A stretch of DNA of 35,808 nucleotides from a virus: positions 1-35,808 of IMG/VR virus record IMGVR_UViG_3300009604_000029; one strand, written 5' to 3'. Both the position numbers and the translations under genes were made by a program. Below, piece by piece: positions 21,522-28,946 of the stretch (position 1 is the stretch's first letter; every line of letters begins with the position of its first letter). Below the pieces are notes generated by a model. The model did not search any database. It was not told the origin of the DNA and saw only the letters and a list, made by a program, of their open reading frames with translations.

Positions 21522-22072
21522 AGTTTCTCCTTCTTTAGTTGGGCCTCGACGTCTTTAAGTAGAGCCGGGAGCGATTCCGGTATCTCCGTCAGATCCCCAT
21601 CATTCAGGTATTCCCAGTCAGGTGGATCGGTGAGTCCGTACTCGCTGGAGTGATCAGACTCAATAGACCTGGACTTAGGTCGCAGGATCCCCACAATGCA
21701 GCCTCCCCAGGATCTAATCCCCTCGGCCTCATTGTCATATCGGATGTCGTCCACGACGATGTTGACCATTGGATCATCATACTGATGACCGAGGATTCTC
21801 CTGTGTAGGTGCATCACCCAGGTATCCTCGTGGATGTTTCGAGCCACCTCCGTCCCCAGCATCTGCATCATGAACCGAGGAGAGATGTCGTATCTCGGAT
21901 CGATCTCCTCCTTCAGGTATCCACTGATTTGAGCCGGAGATAGGTCATAGATCTTCGTGAGGATCTCCTTTATGGGATCCGCCAGGCTGAGCTTCACGAA
22001 TCCTCGCTTCACTAGTTCCATGGCTATCGTCGTCTTGCCTGATTGAGCTTGTCCAGTCAGTCCAATTATCAT
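21518..22072 (-). CDS. Deoxynucleoside monophosphate kinase-like P-loop enzyme
   Basis: Phosphorylates dNMPs to dNDPs for phage DNA synthesis. 184 residues. The P-loop is IIGLTGQAQSGKTTIAMELV, followed by FVKLSLADPIKEIL as in dNMP kinases of phage T4/T5 type. SPRFMMQMLGTEVARNIHED is the conserved substrate-site region, with WVMHLHRR after it. IVVDDIRYDNEAEGIRSWGG is the Walker B-like strand and lid region. Length is normal. Phages with unusual bases often need such a kinase with relaxed specificity, which fits this genome. It is coupled by four-base overlaps to genes on both sides. Confidence 0.88.
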   Translation of the reverse strand: MIIGLTGQAQSGKTTIAMELVKRGFVKLSLADPIKEILTKIYDLSPAQISGYLKEEIDPRYDISPRFMMQMLGTEVARNIHEDTWVMHLHRRILGHQYDDPMVNIVVDDIRYDNEAEGIRSWGGCIVGILRPKSRSIESDHSSEYGLTDPPDWEYLNDGDLTEIPESLPALLKDVEAQLKKEKL

Positions 22073-22671
22073 GATACTATGATCGAGCTCTTGCGTCGAC
22101 CCTCATCGTCCTCCTCGAAGTCTTCCATCTCTTCTGCCGTTGATCCCTGGAATCCAGCCAGAGCTATGACGTAAGAGAAGGCCATTCTCATGGCTTTACC
22201 AGCAGCACGAGTCTGAGCCATGCTCCTTGCCGCGTTCCTCTTGCCGATGATATCCTTCTGCCCTCTAGCCGCTTTATCCGTGAACCCACACATGGCCTCG
22301 GCGGCTGCGATGACCTCCATGGTATCAAGGGATTTGAGCACTACCCTGGCCTCGTAGGCTATGGGCACTCCGTCCTCCTCTATCAAGGTAGTCCACTCGG
22401 TCACCGGCGTCGCACGATTAAACCGTGCAATGGTCTGCCACCCCTCGAACCGCAGATACTTCTTGCCTCGTATCTTGAGAACGAGCTTCTCACCCGAGCG
22501 CTCCACGGCAGTGACAATGGCTGCGGCCTGCTCCGATGCGCGCATGATGATGTCATTCGCTGACTCAACATGAACGAGGTCGCCTCCCCCATTGCTCCTA
22601 AGAGCGAGCGACCTTACGGGTACGGGAATTTCTCGATACTCCCCCTCGATTGGATCCTCTCCGTTTGGCAT
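22069..22671 (-). CDS. Putative single-strand annealing or recombination protein
   Basis: A 200-residue protein without a certain family. Segments such as KYLRFEGWQTIARFN, WTTLIEEDGVPIAYEARVVL, EVIAAAEAMCGFTDKA and RNAARSMAQTRAAGKAMRMA, then YVIALAGFQGSTAEEMEDFE, recur in phage proteins often encoded beside RecB-type nucleases, and resemble ERF/Rad52-style annealing proteins. The tail is acidic (MEDFEEDDEGRR). It follows a Fe-S PD-(D/E)XK nuclease gene and overlaps its end by 74 bases. I infer a two-component recombination pair from this context. ATG 22671 follows AGAGGGA. Confidence 0.55.
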   Translation of the reverse strand: MPNGEDPIEGEYREIPVPVRSLALRSNGGGDLVHVESANDIIMRASEQAAAIVTAVERSGEKLVLKIRGKKYLRFEGWQTIARFNRATPVTEWTTLIEEDGVPIAYEARVVLKSLDTMEVIAAAEAMCGFTDKAARGQKDIIGKRNAARSMAQTRAAGKAMRMAFSYVIALAGFQGSTAEEMEDFEEDDEGRRKSSIIVS

Positions 22672-23575
22672 AGTAACTATCCCTCTGTTTGCGACTGGTA
22701 AAGTATTCCTTCAGGATGAGTTTATAGTCGTTCCCCTCCTGATAGGCCTTGCAGGCATCCCGAAAGTCGCATCTGCCGCACCTCATCGACTCTGGCTGAG
22801 GATAGATAGCTACTGTGCTTCCATCCTGAGGCTTAAACTCCCTCGCCTGCCAGTATGCTCGATGAAGAAATACCTCCATTTGACGAGATGTCCTGAATAT
22901 CTTCTGCCTATGGAAGAGTGGTGCCGACGTCCGGCCTGTGGGAATGACCTTCCGGAGCCCATTATATATCACCCCGACGACCTTCTCGTCAATCCCTAGT
23001 ATCTCAGCCAGATGCCTGCCAAGGAATATCTGAGAGGTGATCTGGTGATCCATTTCGAGATGAGCTGGCTCGAAGCGAGTATAGGTCTTATGTTCTAGGG
23101 AGAATAGCCTTCCCGAGTTCCTATCCCTGACCAGACCATCCAGCCGGGATGTCAGGGAGTAGGGGCTATCCTCATCTGTGCCTGGAATCTTGAGCGGCAT
23201 GTTGAGGGACTCTTCTATCCGAAGGACATCGAAATAATCGTTATCTCGATATTCCTCCAGATAGCTCTCCAACATGGCCTCACCCAGTTCCTTAGCCTCG
23301 GCCAGGGTCTCCCGATCCGCTGTCCAGTTCTCATCCAGCTTGCTTATCTCTCTGTCTGCCCACTTAATGAATACTTCGATGGGATTCGCCTTATCCTTAT
23401 AGTAGGCTGCGAGGGCCTGATGAATACCATCCCCAAGAGTCAAATTTATGTTCCTCTTGCGAGATCGATATCCAAGCTTATATGACCAATACCACTGGAG
23501 CCGACAGGCCATGGCGTCAAGCTGAGATGGACTTATGCTTAACTCGGGATTGTACCGTGGTTTACGTGGAGGCAT
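22598..23575 (-). CDS. PD-(D/E)XK nuclease with Fe-S cysteines (RecB/Cas4-like)
   Basis: DNA exonuclease of the RecB/Cas4/AddB class, 325 residues. Catalytic residues are His52 (GDGIHQALAAYY), Asp146 (LTSRLDGLVRD) and Glu161-x-Lys163 (FSLEHKTY). Four cysteines, Cys24 (MACRLQW) and Cys266, Cys269 and Cys275 (MRCGRCDFRDACKAY), sit in the pattern that holds a 4Fe-4S cluster in AddB and Cas4. The last 30 residues are basic and may bind DNA. It probably trims DNA ends for recombination with the next gene's product. It overlaps the SNF2 gene by 14 bases. There is no CRISPR context, so a Cas4 role is unlikely. Confidence 0.9.
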   Translation of the reverse strand: MPPRKPRYNPELSISPSQLDAMACRLQWYWSYKLGYRSRKRNINLTLGDGIHQALAAYYKDKANPIEVFIKWADREISKLDENWTADRETLAEAKELGEAMLESYLEEYRDNDYFDVLRIEESLNMPLKIPGTDEDSPYSLTSRLDGLVRDRNSGRLFSLEHKTYTRFEPAHLEMDHQITSQIFLGRHLAEILGIDEKVVGVIYNGLRKVIPTGRTSAPLFHRQKIFRTSRQMEVFLHRAYWQAREFKPQDGSTVAIYPQPESMRCGRCDFRDACKAYQEGNDYKLILKEYFTSRKQRDSYYAKRRGSNRGGVSRNSRTRKVARS

Positions 23576-25142
23576 GTTCTCTCCTTATTAGCTCATCTAT
23601 CGTCACCGGACGCTTGTCTCGGACAATGTCCCATATGTCGTCCTCGATGGTGTCCACGGCCTTAATGGCTATGCTCTCCACCTTCTCAGCCATCTGGCCT
23701 GGTCTCGAGATCCGATCCTGCGCGTGTTTATTACCAGGTGGATGCCAGTCTAGATCGATAAATATAACTCGATCAGCCTCAACCAGGTTCAGCCCCTCGC
23801 CTCCGGTTCCGTGCGTAGCTACTAATACCTGGGACTCCCCCGACTTAAAGCTTGCCTGGCTCTTACGCTGCTGAGTAGACGTCATGGATCCGGAGCCGAT
23901 AAGAGGAGCCGCCGTTATGCCTGCCTCACGCAGGTCATCAACGATCATCTTAACAAGTCGAGCGAAGTCAGTAAACACCACGGCCTGAGTATCCTTCTCT
24001 TGTATCACGTCGACCAGAGGATCAATCTTGCTAGATCCACGATACTCTGGAATCAAGAGCCTGGGATGAAGAGCCAGTTGTCTGAGCCTAGTCATTCGGG
24101 CTATCTTGATCTCAGCCTCGATCTCGATTCCATCCAATGAGATTTTGTGGTCATCCCTCATCATGTTATATATAGCACGCTGGTCTTCTGGCATCTCATA
24201 CTTCACTACCCGAGCCTTGACCTTTGGCATCCCCTCAAGGAGGCTCTTCGGACGGGATATTAGGTAATCAGCCATGATGAGACTAAGGTTCTCCTCCTCG
24301 GTTTCCTTAATCCCGCCCACCTTGATGCCGAACCCGTTGTGCTTAACCTCACAGAATCTGTAGGCGAATGACCAGAAGGATCTGAACCTCTCGGGATCGC
24401 AGATGTGCAGGAGCGTCCATGAGTCCATACCAGTATTGATGTTGGGACTGGCTGTGAGGAGATGGACAGGCTTGGACTTACCGGCTATCTTAAGAAGCGC
24501 CTTAAATGCCTTGGTTTTGCGGTTACGAATCCGATGGGCCTCATCAGCTATTAGCATGTCGGACGAGGCTAGCTCTCCATAGTGCATCTCAGCGACAGTA
24601 TAATTGCACACCAGGAACTCATCCCACTTCTCTCGTATTATGGAGTTACGATCTCCCTGGATAATGTCGGCGTGATATGGTGTCCACTCTCGAATGTGAT
24701 CGACCCAGTCATCCCGCTTGGTATTAGTGCAGACCACGAGGCCCCTCGCCAGGTTTTCTCGAGATGCCGCGTCGAGGGAGGTCACCGTCTTGCCCATCCC
24801 CTGCTCGTCCCCAAGTATGCCCCGTCGTATCTCCATCAGCCACTCCGACCCCACGCGTTGGAATGGGTACAGACCGGATCCCCCTACCCACGAATCTTCT
24901 TTATCAGATATCTCGCGGATCCTCCGTCTTGATCTAGTCAGGGCTAGGACGGCGTTCCTCACCTCGTTTGATATGGAGAGAGCGGGATCCCACTCCTTCA
25001 ATCGTCGAAGGATGTCGACACACAATGGGATGGTGACAGGCCCCTTTCGTCGAGCAAGAACCCCTGTCTCCCATGGAGGAGTCGAGCTTGATCTGAGGAC
25101 AGCAGAGTGCCCCGTATTGCCGAGGGTTAGGGTAGAAGGCAT
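23562..25142 (-). CDS. SNF2-family DNA helicase/translocase
   Basis: Superfamily 2 ATP-driven DNA translocase, 526 residues. Motif Q/I region is LYPFQRVGSEWLM with RRGILGDEQGMGKTVTSLDA (Walker A at 111-119), motif Ia GLVVCTNTK, motif II LIADEAHRIRN, motif III HLLTASPNI, motif IV QAVVFTDFARL, motif V THGTGGEGLNLVEADRVIF and motif VI AQDRISRPGQ. It is compact and has no accessory chromatin domains, as expected for a phage SNF2 protein. Such proteins remodel protein-DNA complexes or help replication restart. ATG 25142 lies one base after the RuvC-like stop (TAACATG). The first 75 residues are unassigned. Confidence 0.93.
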   Translation of the reverse strand: MPSTLTLGNTGHSAVLRSSSTPPWETGVLARRKGPVTIPLCVDILRRLKEWDPALSISNEVRNAVLALTRSRRRIREISDKEDSWVGGSGLYPFQRVGSEWLMEIRRGILGDEQGMGKTVTSLDAASRENLARGLVVCTNTKRDDWVDHIREWTPYHADIIQGDRNSIIREKWDEFLVCNYTVAEMHYGELASSDMLIADEAHRIRNRKTKAFKALLKIAGKSKPVHLLTASPNINTGMDSWTLLHICDPERFRSFWSFAYRFCEVKHNGFGIKVGGIKETEEENLSLIMADYLISRPKSLLEGMPKVKARVVKYEMPEDQRAIYNMMRDDHKISLDGIEIEAEIKIARMTRLRQLALHPRLLIPEYRGSSKIDPLVDVIQEKDTQAVVFTDFARLVKMIVDDLREAGITAAPLIGSGSMTSTQQRKSQASFKSGESQVLVATHGTGGEGLNLVEADRVIFIDLDWHPPGNKHAQDRISRPGQMAEKVESIAIKAVDTIEDDIWDIVRDKRPVTIDELIRREHAST

Positions 25143-25143
25143 G

Positions 25144-25503
25144 TTAGGTAGACTTATCTAAGAAGTGCAGGGCATGGGATAGCGCCGATCTTATGTGCCT
25201 CCCTGGTACGGAGGCCACCTTTTTAGTCCACTTAGGGAGAATAGCGGGTGATTGCATGGTGATAGGAGTATTGGTCTCCTGGGAGAACAGGTGCGCTATG
25301 CCGATGACCATAACAGGATCCTTGTAGTTCCTCATGACTCCCCCGAAGAAGTCCTCCACTACTAGATGATCTGGGGAGGACTCTCGCAGCCACTTCATTA
25401 CGTCAGCCAGTGGCTTGATCTCAGCCGAATCAAGGATTTCGCCTGATTCATTAACCAGGCATAAGCCGGTAGTTCCCCCTGGATCTACTGCGACTATCTT
25501 CAC
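25144..25503 (-). CDS. RuvC-like nuclease, short and lacking one catalytic acid
   Basis: RNase H-fold protein of the RuvC resolvase type, 119 residues. First acid Asp7 is in KIVAVDPGGTTGLCL and second Glu50 in HLVVEDFFGG. The C-terminal helix reads GRHIRSALSHALHFL, where related phage proteins have Asp at the Ser position (RxAL preceded by D). The last catalytic acid therefore seems lost, and activity may be altered. A GTG at 25503 must be the start: an in-frame TAG lies four codons upstream and the fold begins at once. Promoter P3 places transcription start on or next to this GTG, so the message is probably leaderless. It is the first gene of the replication operon. Confidence 0.8.
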   Translation of the reverse strand: MKIVAVDPGGTTGLCLVNESGEILDSAEIKPLADVMKWLRESSPDHLVVEDFFGGVMRNYKDPVMVIGIAHLFSQETNTPITMQSPAILPKWTKKVASVPGRHIRSALSHALHFLDKST

Positions 25504-25538
25504 GAGTAAATACTACACTTAAGAGGGCCGAGCGTCAA
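25504..25538 (-). promoter_or_regulatory. Sigma-70-like promoter P3 with GTATTTACTC copy 3
   Basis: On the minus strand -35 TTGACG (25538-25533), a 17-base spacer ending GTG, and -10 TAGTAT (25515-25510). The next seven bases are TTACTCG, where the G begins the GTG start codon of the RuvC-like gene, so the transcript would begin at the start codon. The sequence AGTATTTACTCGTG is shared exactly with 5151-5164. Confidence 0.65.
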
Positions 25539-25546
25539 CCTCCGGT

Positions 25547-25720
25547 TCATAGGGATTCCGTGGAGTCTGTGAGATCCTGATGACCGCACCTGGAACAGTT
25601 AACTACCTCGATGGTGCGATCAGGATATATAACGATGAGGCTCCGCGCTCGTCGACTCTTACAATGAGAACAGCGTGCAGGCGTTAGACTGGTGATCGGA
25701 TCTTGATAGGACACAACCAT
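25547..25720 (-). CDS. Small zinc-ribbon protein
   Basis: A 57-residue protein with two CxxC knuckles, ARCSHCKSR and VNCSRCGHQDL, about 25 residues apart, separated by two strands (LIVIYPDRTIEVV). This is a classic zinc ribbon. ATG 25720 was chosen because it follows the previous stop by seven bases with AGGA between; an ATG at 25756 is also open but overlaps the previous gene. It could bind nucleic acid or another protein; no role is assigned. It is the last gene before promoter P3. No clear terminator is visible in the 43-base gap after it. Confidence 0.7.
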   Translation of the reverse strand: MVVSYQDPITSLTPARCSHCKSRRARSLIVIYPDRTIEVVNCSRCGHQDLTDSTESL

Positions 25721-25727
25721 CTGGTTC

Positions 25728-26015
25728 CTAGACCTTGTTGATTGGGTGGGAGGCATGAAACTCAAGGTGCCTATCGAATCTCCCCTCGATTGACTTAACT
25801 GACCCAGTGAGAGACTCGATCGACTCTTTTATATCCTTCCCCCTGTTATCTCCATCCCGCTCTAGATCGTCAATCCTCTGGAGGATGTCCGTCTTCATTC
25901 CATTCGTGTCTCCATTATTGGGAGACCTGCGAAGGATTAGATATCCCAGAATGAGTACCAGCACCACCACGGATCCACCCGCTGAAAGCATCTCTCTTAG
26001 CAAGTCTGGTGTCAT
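25728..26015 (-). CDS. Membrane-anchored coiled-coil protein (holin or spanin candidate)
   Basis: A 95-residue protein with one transmembrane segment near residues 13-30 (GGSVVVLVLILGYLILRR). A polar linker (SPNNGDTNG) and a heptad-rich helix (ILQRIDDLERDGDNRGKDIK, then ESIESLTGSVKSIEGRFDRH) follow. Similar small TM-plus-coil proteins occur among holins and spanin-like lysis proteins, and also as tail-linked membrane proteins. Its place after the tail genes favours a lysis role, but no endolysin is visible beside it. ATG 26015 follows AAAGGCGGTGG. Topology is probably N-terminus outside, coil in the cytoplasm, judged from the Arg-Arg after the segment. Confidence 0.6.
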   Translation of the reverse strand: MTPDLLREMLSAGGSVVVLVLILGYLILRRSPNNGDTNGMKTDILQRIDDLERDGDNRGKDIKESIESLTGSVKSIEGRFDRHLEFHASHPINKV

Positions 26016-26028
26016 GATCCACCGCCTT

Positions 26029-26313
26029 TCAGGTTAGCCCGATTTCCTTGGCGATAAGCGAGATCCGGGCTGAGTCAGATGTCGCCTCAGAATACTGCTG
26101 TTTGCTACCCTTGGGAGGTGTGGGGCTAGAGATAAGCGTCCCTGATCGTGCGTCCGCTGTTCCATCCACTACTTCCAGGTCACCCTCGGCTATCCCCCAT
26201 CCCTTAGAGATGTCCGCCTTATGATCGTCTGCGGAGGCCAGGCTATCCGACGTGAATAGCACGTCCAGCCATTGTCCAGAAGATATCTGCTTTATATTGC
26301 GGAACTGTGTCAT
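26029..26313 (-). CDS. Hypothetical protein, 94 residues
   Basis: A small soluble protein I do not recognise. The first half has mixed strands (FRNIKQISSGQWLDVLFTSD), the middle is Ser/Thr/Pro-rich (SGTLISSPTPPKGSKQQ), and the end is helical (SARISLIAKEIGLT). No metal or catalytic motif is seen. Its start overlaps the 218-residue unknown by four bases (ATGA), so the two are co-translated. Position after the fibre-like genes and before the membrane protein suggests a virion accessory or host-lysis role. Confidence 0.5.
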   Translation of the reverse strand: MTQFRNIKQISSGQWLDVLFTSDSLASADDHKADISKGWGIAEGDLEVVDGTADARSGTLISSPTPPKGSKQQYSEATSDSARISLIAKEIGLT

Positions 26314-26966
26314 ACTATCATCCCCTCACGCCCTACGTTTGAGGTGCGATTCCACTGGCGTATCACGCTGAAATGATCATCCTCGAATTGACTTCTGTCT
26401 ATCTCTGGAGCTTTCCCCTCGATAAGCTCCTGGATTCGGAGATAGGCGAACTCAGGTATTCGGTACTTAGATATCAGCCAGGTTAGATGGACTAGGTGAG
26501 CCTCCTGTGGGCATTTACCCTTCTCCCATCTGGCCTCATATTTTTCCCATCCCTCAGTTCGCTCGTGTATTTTCTCAAGCTGGATCGCTGCCAGATCGAT
26601 TGGCTGCCCCAGGCTCAACATCTCGTTAAGAGAGAGCGTCGTTCCATGAACTACTACCTTCTCCTGGAAATGAGCCTGCGTCTTGTGAACGGTCACTCCA
26701 TTACCGAATGGCCAGTCCTCGGGGAACCAGTCGTATCCTATACCATCTCTCGCCAGAGTACGGCTGATGATAATATTGAGGCCTCCGGCCCACTCCTCAC
26801 CCTTGCGATCCGGCGACAGCAGGAACGTGCCCTCCTTCCTTAGTTGGACAGATGAGTCATGTTCGAGAATCGCCAGTTCCTCCACCTTCTCGATGGCGTG
26901 CTGGATCCCCCCGGCGTTAAGCCCGTTACGAGGGAATCCTGCGAAGACATATAGATATCGTTCCAT
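26310..26966 (-). CDS. Hypothetical protein, 218 residues, at the tail/lysis boundary
   Basis: Not assigned. The N terminus MERYLYVFAGFPRNGLNAGG looks like a glycine-rich first strand-loop of an alpha/beta enzyme, and VTVHKTQAHFQEKVVVHGTT is beta-rich. The second half is helical (LAAIQLEKIHERTEGWEKYE, HLVHLTWLISKYRIPEFAYL). There is no signal peptide, and no lysozyme, amidase or peptidase signature, so I do not call it endolysin although it sits where one is expected. The Trp- and His-rich middle could be a nucleotide or sugar site; this is speculation. ATG 26966 follows AAGGAAT. Confidence 0.55.
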   Translation of the reverse strand: MERYLYVFAGFPRNGLNAGGIQHAIEKVEELAILEHDSSVQLRKEGTFLLSPDRKGEEWAGGLNIIISRTLARDGIGYDWFPEDWPFGNGVTVHKTQAHFQEKVVVHGTTLSLNEMLSLGQPIDLAAIQLEKIHERTEGWEKYEARWEKGKCPQEAHLVHLTWLISKYRIPEFAYLRIQELIEGKAPEIDRSQFEDDHFSVIRQWNRTSNVGREGMIV

Positions 26967-26975
26967 GCTTATTCC

Positions 26976-27536
26976 TTACGATACGATGGATGAGTAGACG
27001 TGAAGCTCATCGGCTCCGGTGGTATTTGAGGCATTGCTAGATTCTCCCGTATGCACGACATCTGTCAGAGTAGCAGTCGGCATGTCGGCATTAAAGTTAT
27101 GCTGGACTTGAGTGGCCTCTTCACCACTAGATGTGACGTGCCCAGAAGATAGATATGAAGAGACTCCATAGATAAACACGGCCTCCCAAAAACCATTCCT
27201 TACAGCCGCCTGACCATCATCCCAGCTTATCGAGGATCGCGCTTGAGTTGAGTTAACCTTAACTCCTGCGCCAGAAGAGGATCCCACATCTGCGCTTCTT
27301 CGCATACAACACATTGCATGAACAGGCGTGCCCACAGCTATGGAGAGACTAGAGGCTGTTAGGATAGCTACGACTGTCGTGCTCGTGGTCGTCCCCTCAG
27401 TAGTATTGCCGCCATCTCGAACCAATCCACCGCCGCTCGACTTACCAGACCTCCACACCCAGAAGAACACAGTCCCTGCCATCCCCACCAAGACCAACGC
27501 CAGGGCAGCTATACCGAGGGCCAGTTCTTGAGTCAC
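26976..27536 (-). CDS. Membrane-anchored Ser/Thr-rich structural protein
   Basis: A 186-residue protein read from a GTG at 27536, one base after the previous stop (TAAGGTG) and preceded by GGGGGTGG. Residues 3-26 form a transmembrane or signal-anchor segment (ELALGIAALALVLVGMAGTV). A Gly/Ser/Thr linker follows, then a beta-rich domain with LTASSLSIAVGTPVHAMCCM, WDDGQAAVRNGFWEAVFIYG and repeated Ser/Thr/Gly turns. The C-terminal part resembles small carbohydrate-binding or fibre-tip modules in phages (a WxxG and exposed Ser/Thr pattern), but I cannot name it. The N-terminal anchor is odd for a tail protein and may mark a lysis or superinfection role. Confidence 0.55.
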   Translation of the reverse strand: MTQELALGIAALALVLVGMAGTVFFWVWRSGKSSGGGLVRDGGNTTEGTTTSTTVVAILTASSLSIAVGTPVHAMCCMRRSADVGSSSGAGVKVNSTQARSSISWDDGQAAVRNGFWEAVFIYGVSSYLSSGHVTSSGEEATQVQHNFNADMPTATLTDVVHTGESSNASNTTGADELHVYSSIVS

Positions 27537-27537
27537 C

Positions 27538-27966
27538 TTAAACCACCCCCTTGAGGGACTCCAGCGTGGTGAATTGGTCCAGGTCCACCTCGGCTGGGAT
27601 GTTGGCACGTATCCTATGGACTACTCTAGCCTTGACCATGTTTACCTCCACCTTCTGATTGACACCATCCCACTCCCAAGCATCAAAGAAGTAGTCATCA
27701 GGCAGGTCAGTATCCTCTACCACGTAATGAGGGCCCACCTGAGGCAGGTCAGGGGCAACTAGCTTGGGGTGGCGGAACTGGCATTGGAGTATCATGTCTG
27801 TGCGTTCAGCCTCTGATTCACAAGGAATGACACCAACCTCCTTATTGCGCCTGACCACAAAGTCAACCACTTGCTGCTCTGTAGCGAACTCCAACAGGTC
27901 AGGATTAGGATGGACCTGCCTTAGGTTGTAGGGTGGATTCGGGTTGGGTATTAGTATCTGCTTCAT
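27538..27966 (-). CDS. Tail-fibre-associated protein (assembly-chaperone-like)
   Basis: A 142-residue protein with the C-terminal pattern DDYFFDAWEWDGVNQKVEVN followed by MVKARVVHRIRAN. This matches the AWxWDG...vDMxKAr motif of small proteins encoded next to tail fibres in many phages, often called fibre assembly proteins. The N-terminal part is Pro/Asn-rich. It lies directly after the fibre-like gene (TAACATG, one base between stop and start). Its base usage is richer in CCA, ACC and CAG and poorer in GGA than neighbours, and it has no GGATCC, which suggests a different origin with the fibre gene. Confidence 0.6.
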   Translation of the reverse strand: MKQILIPNPNPPYNLRQVHPNPDLLEFATEQQVVDFVVRRNKEVGVIPCESEAERTDMILQCQFRHPKLVAPDLPQVGPHYVVEDTDLPDDYFFDAWEWDGVNQKVEVNMVKARVVHRIRANIPAEVDLDQFTTLESLKGVV

Positions 27967-27967
27967 G

Positions 27968-28945
27968 TTATTGGTCTCCTCCTACCATCAGGTTGAATGG
28001 TGAGTCATCGGCTGTGTTGCCAGACACGTTCAGGGCGTGCACGTCGATGGCACCAACGAGCTTGGTGTCCACGTAGACATACCTGTTCCCCTGGCCTGGT
28101 GTTGCGACACCATCAATATTCGCGTCTCCAAAGTCCGTAGCAATGGTGACGGTGTAGTTACCAGCGGAGTCCCTGGTATTGCTGGTGACGTTGTAGCTAC
28201 CGGGCCCCAAGGTGCCAGACTCGCTTGTGGTGTGGCATCTGACTTTGAGTACACCAGGAGAGTGCTTGACCAGGTCTGGTGGCACTACCAGGAACCCAGT
28301 GTCCTCGGCCTCGATGTTAGCCTTGGTGGCTTCGGTAGGGTGGGTGCCACCAGCATGGGTTGCATCCACAGTGATTGACCCCCAGGTGCCACCAAGTTCA
28401 CCATTAGGGGATGTCCCAACCACGATTTCGGCACTGAGACCAGCATCAGCAGTTCCTACCAGGTAGTTCACAGTAGCAGGAGCACCACCACTCTCCAAGG
28501 CTGCTATTGCCTGAGCCACCCTGAGGGCAGAAACTGGCCTGACCTGGGTGTCCGTACCGGCTTCGGCTTGGGCCTGGGACATGGCCGTCTGCCAGGCTGG
28601 TACGCCGGAGGCCTGCTGAAGCGTGTTACCATCTGTCCCTGCCACGAGGATAGCGAAGGTGCCTGCGCCCGATCCATACAGAATGCCGCCCGTGGTGATA
28701 GCTGAGGCATCGAACTCAAGTCCTCCCACCTCCTGTCTAACGAGGAGGCTTCCCGAGGATACAAACAGATGAGCATGCGTCTGGAAGTCCGTCGCATCAC
28801 CAACTGGCACCCGTCCTGTGGCAGGCGCAGTAGCGATACCGAACATGGCGTCAATGGCCAGCTGATTATCACGAACATGAGTATTCATGATAGCCGCCGT
28901 GACTACCTCTCCAACTGTCCAGGTTCTTGGTGCTGTCCAGGCCAT
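27968..28945 (-). CDS. Tail-fibre-like / minor tail structural protein
   Basis: A 325-residue virion protein. The start AWTAPRTWTVGEVVTAAIMN followed by THVRDNQLAI is a common opening of phage tail-appendage proteins. The next 100 residues are glycine- and alanine-rich beta (GILYGSGAGTFAILVAGTDG). The C-terminal 150 residues look like a beta-sandwich (GSYNVTSNTRDSAGNYTVTI), possibly the host-binding tip. Its high GCC/ACC codon share and absence of GGATCC differ from the rest of the window. With the next gene it may be a swapped host-range cassette. ATG 28945 follows AGAGG. Confidence 0.7.
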   Translation of the reverse strand: MAWTAPRTWTVGEVVTAAIMNTHVRDNQLAIDAMFGIATAPATGRVPVGDATDFQTHAHLFVSSGSLLVRQEVGGLEFDASAITTGGILYGSGAGTFAILVAGTDGNTLQQASGVPAWQTAMSQAQAEAGTDTQVRPVSALRVAQAIAALESGGAPATVNYLVGTADAGLSAEIVVGTSPNGELGGTWGSITVDATHAGGTHPTEATKANIEAEDTGFLVVPPDLVKHSPGVLKVRCHTTSESGTLGPGSYNVTSNTRDSAGNYTVTIATDFGDANIDGVATPGQGNRYVYVDTKLVGAIDVHALNVSGNTADDSPFNLMVGGDQ

Positions 28946-28946
28946 T

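Noticed and set aside
22681-22700. ACTTTACC sequence resembling the palindrome arm at 20123-20135
   Set aside because: It is inside the coding region of the PD-(D/E)XK nuclease and has no partner arm, so chance is the simpler explanation.
22598-23575. Cas4 nuclease and a CRISPR system
   Set aside because: The cysteine and PD-(D/E)XK pattern is shared with AddB/RecB phage nucleases, and there are no repeat arrays or other cas-like genes in the window.
26310-26966. Endolysin call for the 218-residue protein based on position
   Set aside because: No catalytic signature of any lysin family and no signal or cell-wall-binding domain could be seen.
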